Shown: one piece after another, positions 24,840 through 33,344 of the stretch | Layout of the letters: each line of letters starts with the position of its first letter | Position numbering within the stretch: position 1 is the stretch's first letter | Assembly (NCBI GenBank): GCA_028282245.1 | Contig: JANQIL010000076.1 | Coordinates: 1 to 42,125 of the forward strand | Direction of reading: 5' to 3' | DNA from: Magnetospira sp. | GTDB lineage: Bacteria; Pseudomonadota; Alphaproteobacteria; Rhodospirillales; Magnetospiraceae | Length of the DNA: 42,125 nt | Translations under genes and position numbers: made by a program | The notes under the pieces: model-generated | Seen by the model: only the letters and a program-made list of their open reading frames with translations | Database searches by the model: none | Told to the model about the DNA's origin: nothing

Positions 24840-25588
24840 CGATGGTAGGCCCCGTCGAGGCGCAGCACCGAACCGTTGACCATCACGTTCTTGATCACGT
24901 GAACGACCATCGACGCGAACTCCGACGGATCGCCCAGCCGGTGCGGAAACGGAATCTGGCGCGTCACCCGGGGGTTCAGATCGCGCTGGATGTTGAACAG
25001 CGTCGCGGTCCCGAACAGGCCCGGGGCGATTCCCACCACCCGGATGCCCAGCGGCCCCAGCTCGCGCGCCGCCGGCAGGATCATGCTGACCACGCCCCCC
25101 TTCGATGCCGCGTAGGCCGCCTCGCCGCTCTGCCCCTCGTAGGCGGACACCGAGGCGGTGGTGACGATCACTCCGCGCTCGCCGTCGGCCAGCGGCGGCA
25201 GGGCGGCCATGTCGGCCGCCGCCAGACGCATCATGTTGAAGGTGGAAATCAGATTGACCTCGACCAGTTCCCGGAAGCTGGTCAGCGACATTGGGCCGTC
25301 CTCGTCCATCAACGTCTGGGTGTGTCCGCGACCGACGCAGTGGACCATCACCCGGGCCGGACCATGGGCCTGCCGGGCGTTCTCCATCGCCGCCTTGGTG
25401 GCCGCGGAGTCGGAGACGTCACAGGGAATGGCCTTGGCGCCGATTGCCTCCGCCAGGGGGTGCAGGCGCTCGGCGTCGATGTCCACGACGCTGACCCGCG
25501 CGCCCTGCTCGGCCAGATGGCGCGCCGTTTCCGCGCCGAGTCCCGACGCGGCGCCCGTGACCACGGCGGCGGATTGCCAGATTTCCAT
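24836..25588 (-). CDS. SDR-family oxidoreductase, 3-hydroxyacyl-CoA dehydrogenase type II-like
   Basis: Short-chain dehydrogenase of 250 residues. NAD site VVTGAASGLGAETARHL (about 9-25), Asp of VVDIDAERL indicating NAD preference, catalytic Ser in TTASVSAYEGQSG (about 145-157) and the Tyr/Lys pair in AAYAASKGG (about 158-166). The overall pattern IAPGLFGTATL resembles 17-beta-HSD10-like 3-hydroxyacyl-CoA dehydrogenases of fatty-acid oxidation. The start is ATG 25588 (MEIWQSAAV), with GGGGGAA upstream. It is first gene of a two-gene operon with ppsR. Confidence 0.88.
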   Translation of the reverse strand: MEIWQSAAVVTGAASGLGAETARHLAEQGARVSVVDIDAERLHPLAEAIGAKAIPCDVSDSAATKAAMENARQAHGPARVMVHCVGRGHTQTLMDEDGPMSLTSFRELVEVNLISTFNMMRLAAADMAALPPLADGERGVIVTTASVSAYEGQSGEAAYAASKGGVVSMILPAARELGPLGIRVVGIAPGLFGTATLFNIQRDLNPRVTRQIPFPHRLGDPSEFASMVVHVIKNVMVNGSVLRLDGAYHR

Positions 25589-25635
25589 TCCGTTTCCCCC
25601 GAGGTTGCCGTTTCCTTCCCCGAAACGTTGCGCCG

Positions 25636-25664
25636 ATTATAGGTTGGAACGCGTGGCGTCAAAA
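25636..25664 (-). promoter_or_regulatory. promoter of the SDR-ppsR operon
   Basis: On minus, a perfect -10 TATAAT (25636-25641) lies downstream of TTTTGACG. Taking TTGACG as -35 gives a 15-bp spacer; taking TTTTGA gives 17. Transcription would start near 25629, about 40 nt before the SDR ATG. Confidence 0.6.
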
Positions 25665-25712
25665 GACCGGAATTGGCGGCCTCCGATCGATGCTCGCCGG
25701 CCGGCCGCGCGT

Positions 25713-28700
25713 CTACTCCGCCGTTTCGATCCGTCCCCTCAGGCCGCGCGCGATCCACTGCCGGGTCAGTTTCTCCTGTGCTCCGTTCTGGGCCAGGCGC
25801 TGATGCAGGCAGTCGAAATCCACCCGGTCCAGGTCCTGATCCTGATTGAAGCAGGAGAAGACCACCGAACGGTGTCCCGTGTCCGGGTCCACGTGGGCTT
25901 GCAGGCACTGGGCGCAGATTTCCTTCATCATGCACTGCATCGGCGAGTTGATGGAGCCGATGGCCACATGGCCGTTCCTCAGGTAAGGCTTCAATGCTCC
26001 GTGGCGGGCGGCGCGCACCGCGTCCATCATCCGGTCCGAGCCGATGGCGACGATGCGGTCCACGGCATCCAGCGGAATCGTGATCTCGCCCAGGGCGCCG
26101 GACGCATAGGCGACCATCGCCTCGACGATGTTGCCGACGAAGGTCCGATCCCCCGGTCGCCCGGCGGCGAAGCCCGGCGCCGCGTCGCAGCACCAGACGA
26201 TCAGGTCGGCCGCCTTTTCGATGTTCTCCACGTGATAGCGGTCGTCGAGTCCCTTGTAGCCCGCGAAGTAGAGCACCCTGGAGCCGGCGGCGCGCATCGC
26301 CTGGCCGACCGAGAACAGCACCGCGTTGCCGAGCCCGCCGCCGGCCAGCAGCACCGTCTCGCCGCCCGGGGTCTCGGTGGGCGCTCCGGTCGGTCCCATC
26401 AGCACCACCGGCTCGCCCGGCTTCAGATGGGCGCAGAGGTTGGACGATCCGCCCATTTCCAGCACGATGACCGACACCAGTCCGGCCTCGACGTCGACCC
26501 AGGCTCCGGTCAGGGCCAGACCCTCCATGTTGAATCGGCTGTCCTCGTGGACCAGGGCGTGGGTCTCGAAATTCTGAAGCCGGAAGAACTGTCCCGGCTT
26601 GAAGCGGCGCGCCGCCGCCGGCGCCTTGACGATCACCTCGACGATCGTCGGCGTCAGGCGCTTGACCGCGTGCACCACGGCGCGCAGGTCGCGGTTCAGG
26701 GTCGCCGTCAGCGCGTCGGCCGAGACCGGCGACGGAGCGCGCCGCCGCAGAACCCGGTCGATCGCCGGATACCCCAGCTTGGCGCTGGCCATCGCCTTGA
26801 CCACGTTACCGGCCCAGGCCGGGTGCTGGTCGCCGAAGAAGCTCATCGCCCGGCCATCGGCCTCCAGCCGGGTCAGAACGGCCGGCGCCTCGGGTTTGGG
26901 GGTGTCGGTCACCGCGACCGGTTGGCCATCCTCGTCGAGAGCCCGATAATACGCGCCGTCGAGGTCGGCGAAGCCGTCCAGCTCGCGCGACAGGGTCGTG
27001 TTGGGCCGGGTGCCGGCGGCGATCAGCACCGACCGGGCCGACAGCGCGATCTCCTCGCCGGTGCCGCGCGGTCGCCCGTCGACCATCGCCATGCGCTCCA
27101 GGCGGATGCGCTCGGCATGTCCGAATGCGTCGGTCTCCACCGCCAGGGGCCCCAGCAGCTCGGCGAACCGAATGCCCTCCTCCAATGCCTTGGCGATCTC
27201 CTCGTGATTGAGCCGATAGGCCGGGGACTCGACCATCCGCCGCCGGTAGGCGACGGTGGCGCCGCCCCAGGAGTCGAGCAGCGGCCCGAAATCGGGTTCC
27301 CGATCCTCTTCCCAGGCCGTCTCGCGCTCGTCCCTAAGCATCCGGCCGTGGGCCAGGAATTCATCGGCGATGGATTGTTCCTCCGGCGTCCAGGCGGCGC
27401 GCACCGCCGCCGCGCCGGCCTCGTCGGCCAGCACCTCGTAACGATGCAGGAACTTCTCGACCTGTCGCGCGTAATAGGCCAGCGCCTCGGTGGCGGTGTC
27501 GATGGCGGTCAGGCCGCCGCCGATCACCACGACGGGCAGGCGCAGTTGCAGGTTGGCGACGGAATCGGCCTTGGCGGCGCCGGTGAGTTGCAGGCCCATC
27601 AGGAAGTCGGAGGCCTGGCGCACCCCGCGCGCCAGGTTGCCGGGCATGTCGAGCACGGTCGGCTTGCCGGCGCCGGCGCACAGGGCGATGTGATCGAAGC
27701 CCAGGTCGAACGCCTCGCGGTCGGTGAGGGTGGAGCCGAACCGCACGCCGCCCAGCATCGAGAATCGCGCCCGGCGCTCCAGCAGCAGGCGGATCACCTT
27801 CAGAAAGTTCTTGTCCCAGCGCACCGTGATCCCGTATTCGGCCACTCCGCCGAATCCGGCCATGGCCCGTTCGTCCAGGTTCTCCCAAAGGTCGTGATAG
27901 TCCTTGATCGGCCGGAACGGCACCCGGTCGCCCGTCTCGTCGATGCCCGAAAGCGACGGATCCAGGGGTTCGATCTTGAGGCCGTCCACCGCCACCACCG
28001 CGTGGCCCTCGTTGAGGAGGTGGTGGGCCAGGGTGTATCCGGCCGGACCGAGGCCGACCACCAACACCTTGTAGCCGCTGTCGGGCCTCGGCAGCGGGCG
28101 GTGGACGTTCATCGGATTCCAGCGGCTGAGCAGTGAATAGATCTCGAACCCGTGGGGCAGGGTCAGCAGGTTCTTGAGAGTCCGGGTCTCGACCTGCGGG
28201 ATGTCCACCGGTTCCTGTTTCTGGAAGATGCAGGCCTTCATGCAGTCGTTGCAGATGCGGTGCCCGGTGCCGGCGACCAGCGGGTTGTCGACCATCGCCA
28301 CGGCGATCGCCGACACCGGATGTCCCCGGTTGATGAGCAGGTTCATCTCGGAGATCCTCTCCTCCAGCGGACAGCCGTGCAGGGCCACGCCAAGGAGATT
28401 GTCCTGGATGTCGCCGGTCTTGCGGTCGCGGAATCCCTTGGCGCAGGAGTCCCGCGCGCGGTCGTGGCAGATCACGCAGTAATGGGTCTGGTCCAGGCAG
28501 CCGAGCAGGCTGGTGCCACGGTCGGTGAGGTGGAAGCCGTCGCGGTGCCGGCGGTGTCCGGGGAGCGGCCCGAGGGCGGTAACCCCGGCCTCCAGATCGA
28601 CCGTCTCGCCGCGCACCAGGCGGTCGTGGTCCAGGTGCGTCACGGTGCGGAAGAACACGTCGTCGCGATGCAGTTCCCGGCCGGCCTTGGAATGGACCGC

Positions 28701-29207
28701 CCAGGCGGCGTAGCGCTTGGCCGCCTCCAGGGCGTCGGCGTGGGCCGCCGGGTCGGCCTCCCACTCGGTCACCTTGCGGGCGAAGGCGGCCTGGTTGAGG
28801 ATGCCTCCGGCGTGATCGCAGACCTCGTCCCACAGGGCCGGGCCGTCCAGGGTTTCGGCCTCCTCCGGCGAAATCGCCCTGGCCGCCACCCGCTGCACGA
28901 AATTGCGCTTGGCCTTGAAGAAGAAGTCCAGCCCGACGTGCACGTCGACCAGTTCGCCCAGGTCCTCGTCGATGTCGAACAGGATGGCGAGGAAGTTCTC
29001 CAGATGCGGCGCCAGGTCCAGAAGCAGGGCCGATTCCTGAAGCGCCGTCAGACCTTCCGGCAGTGCCCGCGCGGCCTCCAGGCGGTCGCGCAGGTCGGGC
29101 GTCGCGGCGCCCACCTGATCGAGGAACAGGGCGTCGACGCGGGCCAGGCCGGCACGGTCGTAAAGGTCCTCGAAGCGCAGGCCGTGCGCCAGGGACAGGT
29201 CGGACAT
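25713..29207 (-). CDS. giant fused flavoprotein: GltD/NfnB-like plus FNR/NfnA(PyrK)-like
   Basis: A 1164-residue multidomain oxidoreductase. Residues about 1-240 are an unrecognised helical extension. About 244-330 hold two Fe-S cysteine groups in GltD order: YCVICHDRARDSC, then HGCPLEERISEMN and ICNDCMKACIF. About 380-840 is a GltD-like FAD/NAD(P)H unit, with VVGLGPAGYTLAHHLL (about 382) and VVIGGGLTAIDTATEA (about 560). About 850-1164 is a ferredoxin-reductase/PyrK-like unit: FKPGQFFRLQNFE, VLLAGGGLGNAVLF (about 955), and a terminal 2Fe-2S group CMMKEICAQC with CFNQDQDLD (about 1093-1130). This is both Nfn transhydrogenase subunits in one chain. ATG 29207 has GGAGAAG upstream. Electron bifurcation is inferred. 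Confidence 0.88.
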   Translation of the reverse strand: MSDLSLAHGLRFEDLYDRAGLARVDALFLDQVGAATPDLRDRLEAARALPEGLTALQESALLLDLAPHLENFLAILFDIDEDLGELVDVHVGLDFFFKAKRNFVQRVAARAISPEEAETLDGPALWDEVCDHAGGILNQAAFARKVTEWEADPAAHADALEAAKRYAAWAVHSKAGRELHRDDVFFRTVTHLDHDRLVRGETVDLEAGVTALGPLPGHRRHRDGFHLTDRGTSLLGCLDQTHYCVICHDRARDSCAKGFRDRKTGDIQDNLLGVALHGCPLEERISEMNLLINRGHPVSAIAVAMVDNPLVAGTGHRICNDCMKACIFQKQEPVDIPQVETRTLKNLLTLPHGFEIYSLLSRWNPMNVHRPLPRPDSGYKVLVVGLGPAGYTLAHHLLNEGHAVVAVDGLKIEPLDPSLSGIDETGDRVPFRPIKDYHDLWENLDERAMAGFGGVAEYGITVRWDKNFLKVIRLLLERRARFSMLGGVRFGSTLTDREAFDLGFDHIALCAGAGKPTVLDMPGNLARGVRQASDFLMGLQLTGAAKADSVANLQLRLPVVVIGGGLTAIDTATEALAYYARQVEKFLHRYEVLADEAGAAAVRAAWTPEEQSIADEFLAHGRMLRDERETAWEEDREPDFGPLLDSWGGATVAYRRRMVESPAYRLNHEEIAKALEEGIRFAELLGPLAVETDAFGHAERIRLERMAMVDGRPRGTGEEIALSARSVLIAAGTRPNTTLSRELDGFADLDGAYYRALDEDGQPVAVTDTPKPEAPAVLTRLEADGRAMSFFGDQHPAWAGNVVKAMASAKLGYPAIDRVLRRRAPSPVSADALTATLNRDLRAVVHAVKRLTPTIVEVIVKAPAAARRFKPGQFFRLQNFETHALVHEDSRFNMEGLALTGAWVDVEAGLVSVIVLEMGGSSNLCAHLKPGEPVVLMGPTGAPTETPGGETVLLAGGGLGNAVLFSVGQAMRAAGSRVLYFAGYKGLDDRYHVENIEKAADLIVWCCDAAPGFAAGRPGDRTFVGNIVEAMVAYASGALGEITIPLDAVDRIVAIGSDRMMDAVRAARHGALKPYLRNGHVAIGSINSPMQCMMKEICAQCLQAHVDPDTGHRSVVFSCFNQDQDLDRVDFDCLHQRLAQNGAQEKLTRQWIARGLRGRIETAE

Positions 29208-29303
29208 GGGGGCTTCTCCACAGGGACTGGTCGGTGGCGGGTATCGAAGGTTTCTAATCTAGTGCGCCGTGGTCGGTGGGTCCAGGTCCGCCGAACACCC
29301 GCT

Positions 29304-29321
29304 CTCCCGCCTTCGCGGGAG
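29304..29321. repeat. REP-like hairpin CTCCCGC-CTTC-GCGGGAG
   Basis: A 7-bp perfect stem with a CTTC loop, followed by TGACGG, resembling the dispersed CCCGCCTTCGCGGGA hairpins seen in many proteobacterial genomes. A second small stem (CGGGC-GTCAT-GCCCG, 29342-29356) lies between it and the metZ stop. It probably serves as the 3' processing or termination site of metZ. Confidence 0.6.
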
Positions 29322-29372
29322 TGACGGATCACCGAACATGTCGGGCGTCATGCCCGCGCGCGCGTGCCGCGC

Positions 29373-30575
29373 CTACCCGCCCAACCCCCGGTCCAGGTCC
29401 GAGATCAGGTCCTCCGGGTCCTCCAGGCCGACCGACAGGCGCAGCAGGCCACCGGTGATTCCGACCCGGGCGCGCTCCGCGTCGGTCAATCGATGGTGGG
29501 TGGTGGTCGCCGGGTGGGTAATCAGCGACTTGGCGTCGCCCAGGTTGTTGGAGATGTCGATCAGGCCGAGGCCGTTCATGAGTTCGAAGGCGGCTGGCTT
29601 GCCGCCCGCCATCTCGAACGCGACGATGCCGCCGCCACCCGACATCTGGGCCCTGACTAGATCGTGCTGGGGATGGCTCTCCAGATCCGGGTGCAGAACC
29701 CGCGCGATTCCGGGGCGGGTTTCCAGGAACCGCGCCACCCGCAGCGCGTTGGCGCCGTGGCGGTCCATGCGCAGGGCCAGGGTCTCCAGACCCTTGAGTT
29801 GCACCCAGGCGTTGAACGGGCTGATCGCCGGGCCGGTGTTGCGGTACAGGGGCAGAAGATGCTCGTCGTGGAACGCCCGGTCGCTGGTCAGCACCGCGCC
29901 GCCCAGGGTCCGGCCCTGGCCGTCGATGTACTTGGTCGAGGAATGGAACACCAGGTCGGCGCCCAGGTCCATCGGGCGTTGCAGGACCGGGGTGGCGAAG
30001 GCGTTGTCGACGATCAGCCGCCCGCCGGCGGCATGGGTCAGGTCGGCCACCCGTCGGATGTCGATGATCTCCAGGCCCGGGTTGGACGGCGATTCGAGCA
30101 GCACCGCCGCCGCCGGGCGCGACAGGGCGCGCTCCCACTGCGCGGGGTCGGTGCCGTCGACCAATTCGGTCTCGATCCCGTACCGGGGCAGGAAATCGGT
30201 GAGCAGATAGAGGCAGGACCCGAACAGGGCGCGCGCGCCGACCACCCGGTCGCCGGCCCCGACGCAGGACATCAGGGCGAGGGTGGCGGCGGCCATGCCG
30301 GTCGCCGTGGCGCGGCAGAAGGCGGCCCCCTCAAGCAGCGCCAGACGCCGTTCGAACATGTCCACGGTCGGATTGGCGAAGCGCGAATACTGCAAGCGCT
30401 GGATTTCGCCCTTGAAGGTGGCCTCCGCCTCCTGCGGGCTTTCGTAGACGTAGCCCGAGGTCAGGAACAGCGCCTCGGATGTCTCGTCGAAGCCGCTGCG
30501 CAGGGTGCCACCGCGCACCGCGCGGGTGGCGGCGCCCCAGGATTTCGGATCGCCGCGGCGATCGTCGCCTTGCAT
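29373..30575 (-). CDS. metZ: O-succinylhomoserine sulfhydrylase
   Basis: PLP enzyme making homocysteine from O-succinylhomoserine and sulfide in methionine synthesis; 400 residues. Cys/Met metabolism family blocks: QYSRFANPTVDMFERRLA, the stacking Tyr and SSTKYIDGQGRTLGG with the PLP lysine (about 207), and HPATTTHHRLTDAERARVG near 345. The start pattern TRAVRGGTLRSGFDETSEAL (about 15-34) is typical of MetZ, rather than MetB or MetC. ATG 30575 is preceded by GGGGAGA, which decides it over the longer frame to 30635. Divergent from the K+ channel gene. Confidence 0.93.
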   Translation of the reverse strand: MQGDDRRGDPKSWGAATRAVRGGTLRSGFDETSEALFLTSGYVYESPQEAEATFKGEIQRLQYSRFANPTVDMFERRLALLEGAAFCRATATGMAAATLALMSCVGAGDRVVGARALFGSCLYLLTDFLPRYGIETELVDGTDPAQWERALSRPAAAVLLESPSNPGLEIIDIRRVADLTHAAGGRLIVDNAFATPVLQRPMDLGADLVFHSSTKYIDGQGRTLGGAVLTSDRAFHDEHLLPLYRNTGPAISPFNAWVQLKGLETLALRMDRHGANALRVARFLETRPGIARVLHPDLESHPQHDLVRAQMSGGGGIVAFEMAGGKPAAFELMNGLGLIDISNNLGDAKSLITHPATTTHHRLTDAERARVGITGGLLRLSVGLEDPEDLISDLDRGLGG

Positions 30576-30657
30576 CGCCTGTCTCCCCAGTTGGGCGGAC
30601 GGTATGGCACGCCGATTCGCGGCTGGCAAGCCCATGCGTTTGCTCTAAACTCCACCC

Positions 30658-31431
30658 ATGAGCGAGGTCCGCGAGACTCTTGTGCAACTCTACCGAGGCC
30701 GTGACGCGCGGGCGCGACGGTTCCGCTATGTGGTGCTGGCGTTCGACCTGACCACGGTGATGTTCTTCGTGGTGTCGTCGATGATGGAATTGACGCCGCT
30801 GATCCTCGCCATCGATTACACCATCGCGGTGGTGATGATCGCCGACTTCGTCGCCCTGCTCATCATCGCGCCGCGCCGGTGGCGTCATCTGCTGCACCCG
30901 ATGATCATCGCGGATCTGATCGTCATCGCGTCCCTGCTGGCGCCCATGTTCCTTGAGAACCTGGCCTTTCTGAGGGTGGTGCGGGTGCTCCGCCTGCTGC
31001 GCAGCTATCACGTGCTGAAGGAGCTGCGCGACACCTTCCCGTTCTTCAGGCGTCACGAGGACACCATCCAGAGCGCCCTGAACCTGTTCGTCTTCGTGTT
31101 CTTCGTCACCGCCCTGGTCTACGTGATGCAGGTCGACGTCAATCCGAAGATCACCAATTACGTGGATGCATTGTATTTTACCGTCACCACCCTGACCACC
31201 ACCGGGTTCGGCGACATCACCTTGCAGGGCAGCCATGGGAGGCTTCTGGCGGTGCTGATCATGGTGGTCGGGGTGGCGCTGTTCCTGCGCCTCGTGCAGA
31301 CCATTTTCCGGCCGCAGAAAATCCGCCACGAATGCCCCGTCTGCGGCCTTCAGCGACACGACCCGGACGCCGTGCACTGCAAGCATTGCGGCGAGGGACT
31401 GCACATCGAGACCGACGGCGCCTGGGACTGA
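30658..31431 (+). CDS. voltage-gated-type potassium channel with C-terminal zinc ribbon
   Basis: Inner-membrane ion channel of 257 residues with six-segment topology: hydrophobic stretches near 25-45, 50-70 and 82-100, an arginine-rich S4 (FLRVVRVLRLLRSYHVLKEL, about 104-123), S5 near 140-158, the pore loop TVTTLTTTGFGDI containing the K+ filter TTGFGD (about 178-183) and S6 near 195-213. The cytosolic tail carries CPVCGLQRHDPDAVHCKHCG (about 225-244), two CxxC pairs that look like a zinc ribbon, in place of a usual RCK or cyclic-nucleotide domain. Gating by metal or redox is speculation. The start ATG 30658 has no strong ribosome site. Confidence 0.9.
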   Translation: MSEVRETLVQLYRGRDARARRFRYVVLAFDLTTVMFFVVSSMMELTPLILAIDYTIAVVMIADFVALLIIAPRRWRHLLHPMIIADLIVIASLLAPMFLENLAFLRVVRVLRLLRSYHVLKELRDTFPFFRRHEDTIQSALNLFVFVFFVTALVYVMQVDVNPKITNYVDALYFTVTTLTTTGFGDITLQGSHGRLLAVLIMVVGVALFLRLVQTIFRPQKIRHECPVCGLQRHDPDAVHCKHCGEGLHIETDGAWD

Positions 31432-31506
31432 GTCCGGCCGGGGGTCTGGCAGGCGACGCCCGGCTTCCCATATCCATCCTTTGACTCGATTCGATCGGGA
31501 GACCCC

Positions 31507-32937
31507 ATGACCCACCTGACGACCACCGACGATCTGTTCTTCTCCCGCGGCGGCCTCGATCTCGCGCGCGTGCGGGCGCGGGTCGGCGCCGCGCTGCACG
31601 GCATGGACGACGGCGAGCTGTTCCTCGAATACCGCCAGGCGGAGAGCTTCTCGTTCGACGACGGCCAACTCAAGGCGGCGACCTTCGACACCGAGCAGGG
31701 ATTCGGACTGCGCGCGGTGTCCGGGGAGTGCACCGGCTATGCCCATGCCTCGGAGCTCGACGAGGCGGCCGTCGAGCGGGCCGGCCGGACGGTGGCGGCG
31801 GTGCGCGGCGGACACTCCGGCACCCTGGCCGAGCCTCCGGCGGGCACCAACCGGCGGCTCTACGCCGACCTTAACCCGCTCGGAGTCGAGCCGTTCGAGG
31901 CCAAGGTGCGCCTGCTCGGCGAGATCGACGCCTACGCGCGCGGCCGCGATTCCCGGGTGTGCCAGGTGATGGCGTCGCTGTCCGGATCCTGGCAGGCGGT
32001 GCAGATCCTGCGCGCCGATGGCGTCCGGGTGGCCGACGTGCGGCCGCTGGTGCGGCTCAACGTGTCGGTGGTGGTCGAGCAGGACGGGCGGCGCGAGAGC
32101 GGCGGCCACGGGGTCGGCGGCCGGGTCGGCTATGCCCGCTATCTGGAGCCGGAAACATGGCGGGCGACGGTCGAGGAGGCGCTGCGCAAGGCCGTGGTGG
32201 CGCTGGAGTCGGTGCCCGCCCCGGCCGGCGAGATGCAGGTGGTGCTCGGCCCCGGCTGGCCGGGGGTCCTGCTTCACGAGGCCATAGGTCATGGCCTGGA
32301 GGGCGACTTCAACCGAAAGAAGACGTCGGCCTTCTCCGGCCTGATGGGCGAGCGCGTCGCGGCGCCCGGCGTGACCGTGGTCGACGATGCCACCCTGCCC
32401 GACCGGCGGGGCTCGCTGACCGTCGACGACGAGGGCACGCCGTCCCGGTGCACCACCCTGATCGAGGACGGCATTCTCAAGGGATTCCTGCAGGACCGCC
32501 TGAACGCCCGCCTGATGGGAGCCGCCCCGACCGGCAACGGGCGGCGGCAATCGTTCGCCCACGCGCCGATTCCCCGGATGACCAATACCTACATGCTGGC
32601 CGGACCGCATGCCCCGGAGGATATCATCCGGTCGGTCAAGAACGGCATCTACGCGGTCAACTTCGGCGGCGGCCAGGTGGACATCACGTCGGGCAAGTTC
32701 GTGTTCTCCTGCACCGAGGCCTATCGGATCGACGGCGGCCGGATCGGCGCCCCGGTCAAGGAGGCGACCCTGATCGGCAACGGTCCGGACGTGCTGACCC
32801 GGGTCGGCATGATCGGCAACGACACGGAACTGGACCCCGGCATCGGCACCTGCGGCAAGGAAGGACAGGGGGTCCCGGTGGGGGTCGGCCAGCCAACCCT
32901 GCGCGTCGACGGCCTGACCGTCGGCGGCACGGGGTAG
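31507..32937 (+). CDS. tldD: TldD metalloprotease
   Basis: Subunit of the TldD/TldE (PmbA) zinc protease that degrades unstructured peptides, known from microcin B17 maturation and CcdA antitoxin turnover; 476 residues. The zinc site is HEAIGHGLEGDFNRK (about 258-272), with downstream GTCGKEGQGVPVGVGQPT (about 448-465) containing the conserved cysteine. SFAHAPIPRMTNTYMLAG is another family block. The ATG at 31507 lies just after a GGGAGA site. The partner TldE is not in the window. Confidence 0.95.
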   Translation: MTHLTTTDDLFFSRGGLDLARVRARVGAALHGMDDGELFLEYRQAESFSFDDGQLKAATFDTEQGFGLRAVSGECTGYAHASELDEAAVERAGRTVAAVRGGHSGTLAEPPAGTNRRLYADLNPLGVEPFEAKVRLLGEIDAYARGRDSRVCQVMASLSGSWQAVQILRADGVRVADVRPLVRLNVSVVVEQDGRRESGGHGVGGRVGYARYLEPETWRATVEEALRKAVVALESVPAPAGEMQVVLGPGWPGVLLHEAIGHGLEGDFNRKKTSAFSGLMGERVAAPGVTVVDDATLPDRRGSLTVDDEGTPSRCTTLIEDGILKGFLQDRLNARLMGAAPTGNGRRQSFAHAPIPRMTNTYMLAGPHAPEDIIRSVKNGIYAVNFGGGQVDITSGKFVFSCTEAYRIDGGRIGAPVKEATLIGNGPDVLTRVGMIGNDTELDPGIGTCGKEGQGVPVGVGQPTLRVDGLTVGGTG

Positions 32938-32973
32938 GAACGCGATCCCCCATTCCGGATGAAGATCGGCGGA

Positions 32974-32999
32974 GTCCGATCCGTCTTGACGAATCGGAC
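32974..32999 (+). promoter_or_regulatory. inverted repeat around a TTGACG box, between tldD and the riboswitch
   Basis: GTCCGAT and ATCGGAC (7-bp arms, 12-nt loop) flank CTTGACGA. The TTGACG could be the -35 box of the cobalt importer transcript (start expected near 33010-33020, just before the riboswitch), and the dyad could be either a tldD 3' hairpin or an operator. The -10 box is not clear. Confidence 0.35.
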
Positions 33000-33021
33000 C
33001 ATTGACGTCCATGTTCGAGCG

Positions 33022-33208
33022 CGATGGTTTTCCGGCGCCCAAGCTTGCGCCGGAGATGAAAAGGGAACACGGTGAGGCGTACCCATCAGGGACCAAATCC
33101 GTGGCTGCCCCCGCAACTGTGAGCGGCGAGTGTCGTCCGACGGTGCCACTGGGAAACCGGGAAGGCCGGGCGATCACCGGGACCCGCGAGCCAGGAGACC
33201 TGCCATCG
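33022..33208 (+). ncRNA. cobalamin riboswitch
   Basis: Conserved cobalamin-aptamer blocks occur in order: GAAAAGGGAACACGGTGA (about 33058), AATCCGTGGCTGCCCCCGCA with ACTGTGAGCGG (about 33106-33135), GCCACTGGGAAACCGGGAAG (about 33155), and the B12 box AGCCAGGAGACCTGCC (33189-33204). Closing stem P1 is CGATGG (33022-33027) with CCATCG (33203-33208). When bound to adenosylcobalamin it should repress the cobalt importer downstream. Between it and the first gene lie 136 nt, including a T-run near 33278-33283 and a GGAGGG ribosome site at 33329, so control could be by termination or by ribosome-site masking. Confidence 0.95.
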
Positions 33209-33344
33209 GTTTTTGTTCGCGACCAGTCGGGCGGGGCGACCCGAGGGCGTGGAACGAGAAACGGGCGCGCAGGCTTGTTTTTTGGTCCCTCCCGATGCCC
33301 GCCGACCGGTCTTCGACCTTGTCTGATCGGAGGGATCGCCACCC

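Noticed and set aside
25158-28136. 992-residue plus-strand frame
   Set aside because: It lies opposite the fused flavoprotein, whose motifs are clear on minus. Its composition is typical of an antisense shadow.
29259-29264. CTAGTG as the start of a further hairpin element
   Set aside because: No matching CACTAG arm with pairing inner stem follows within about 100 bp.
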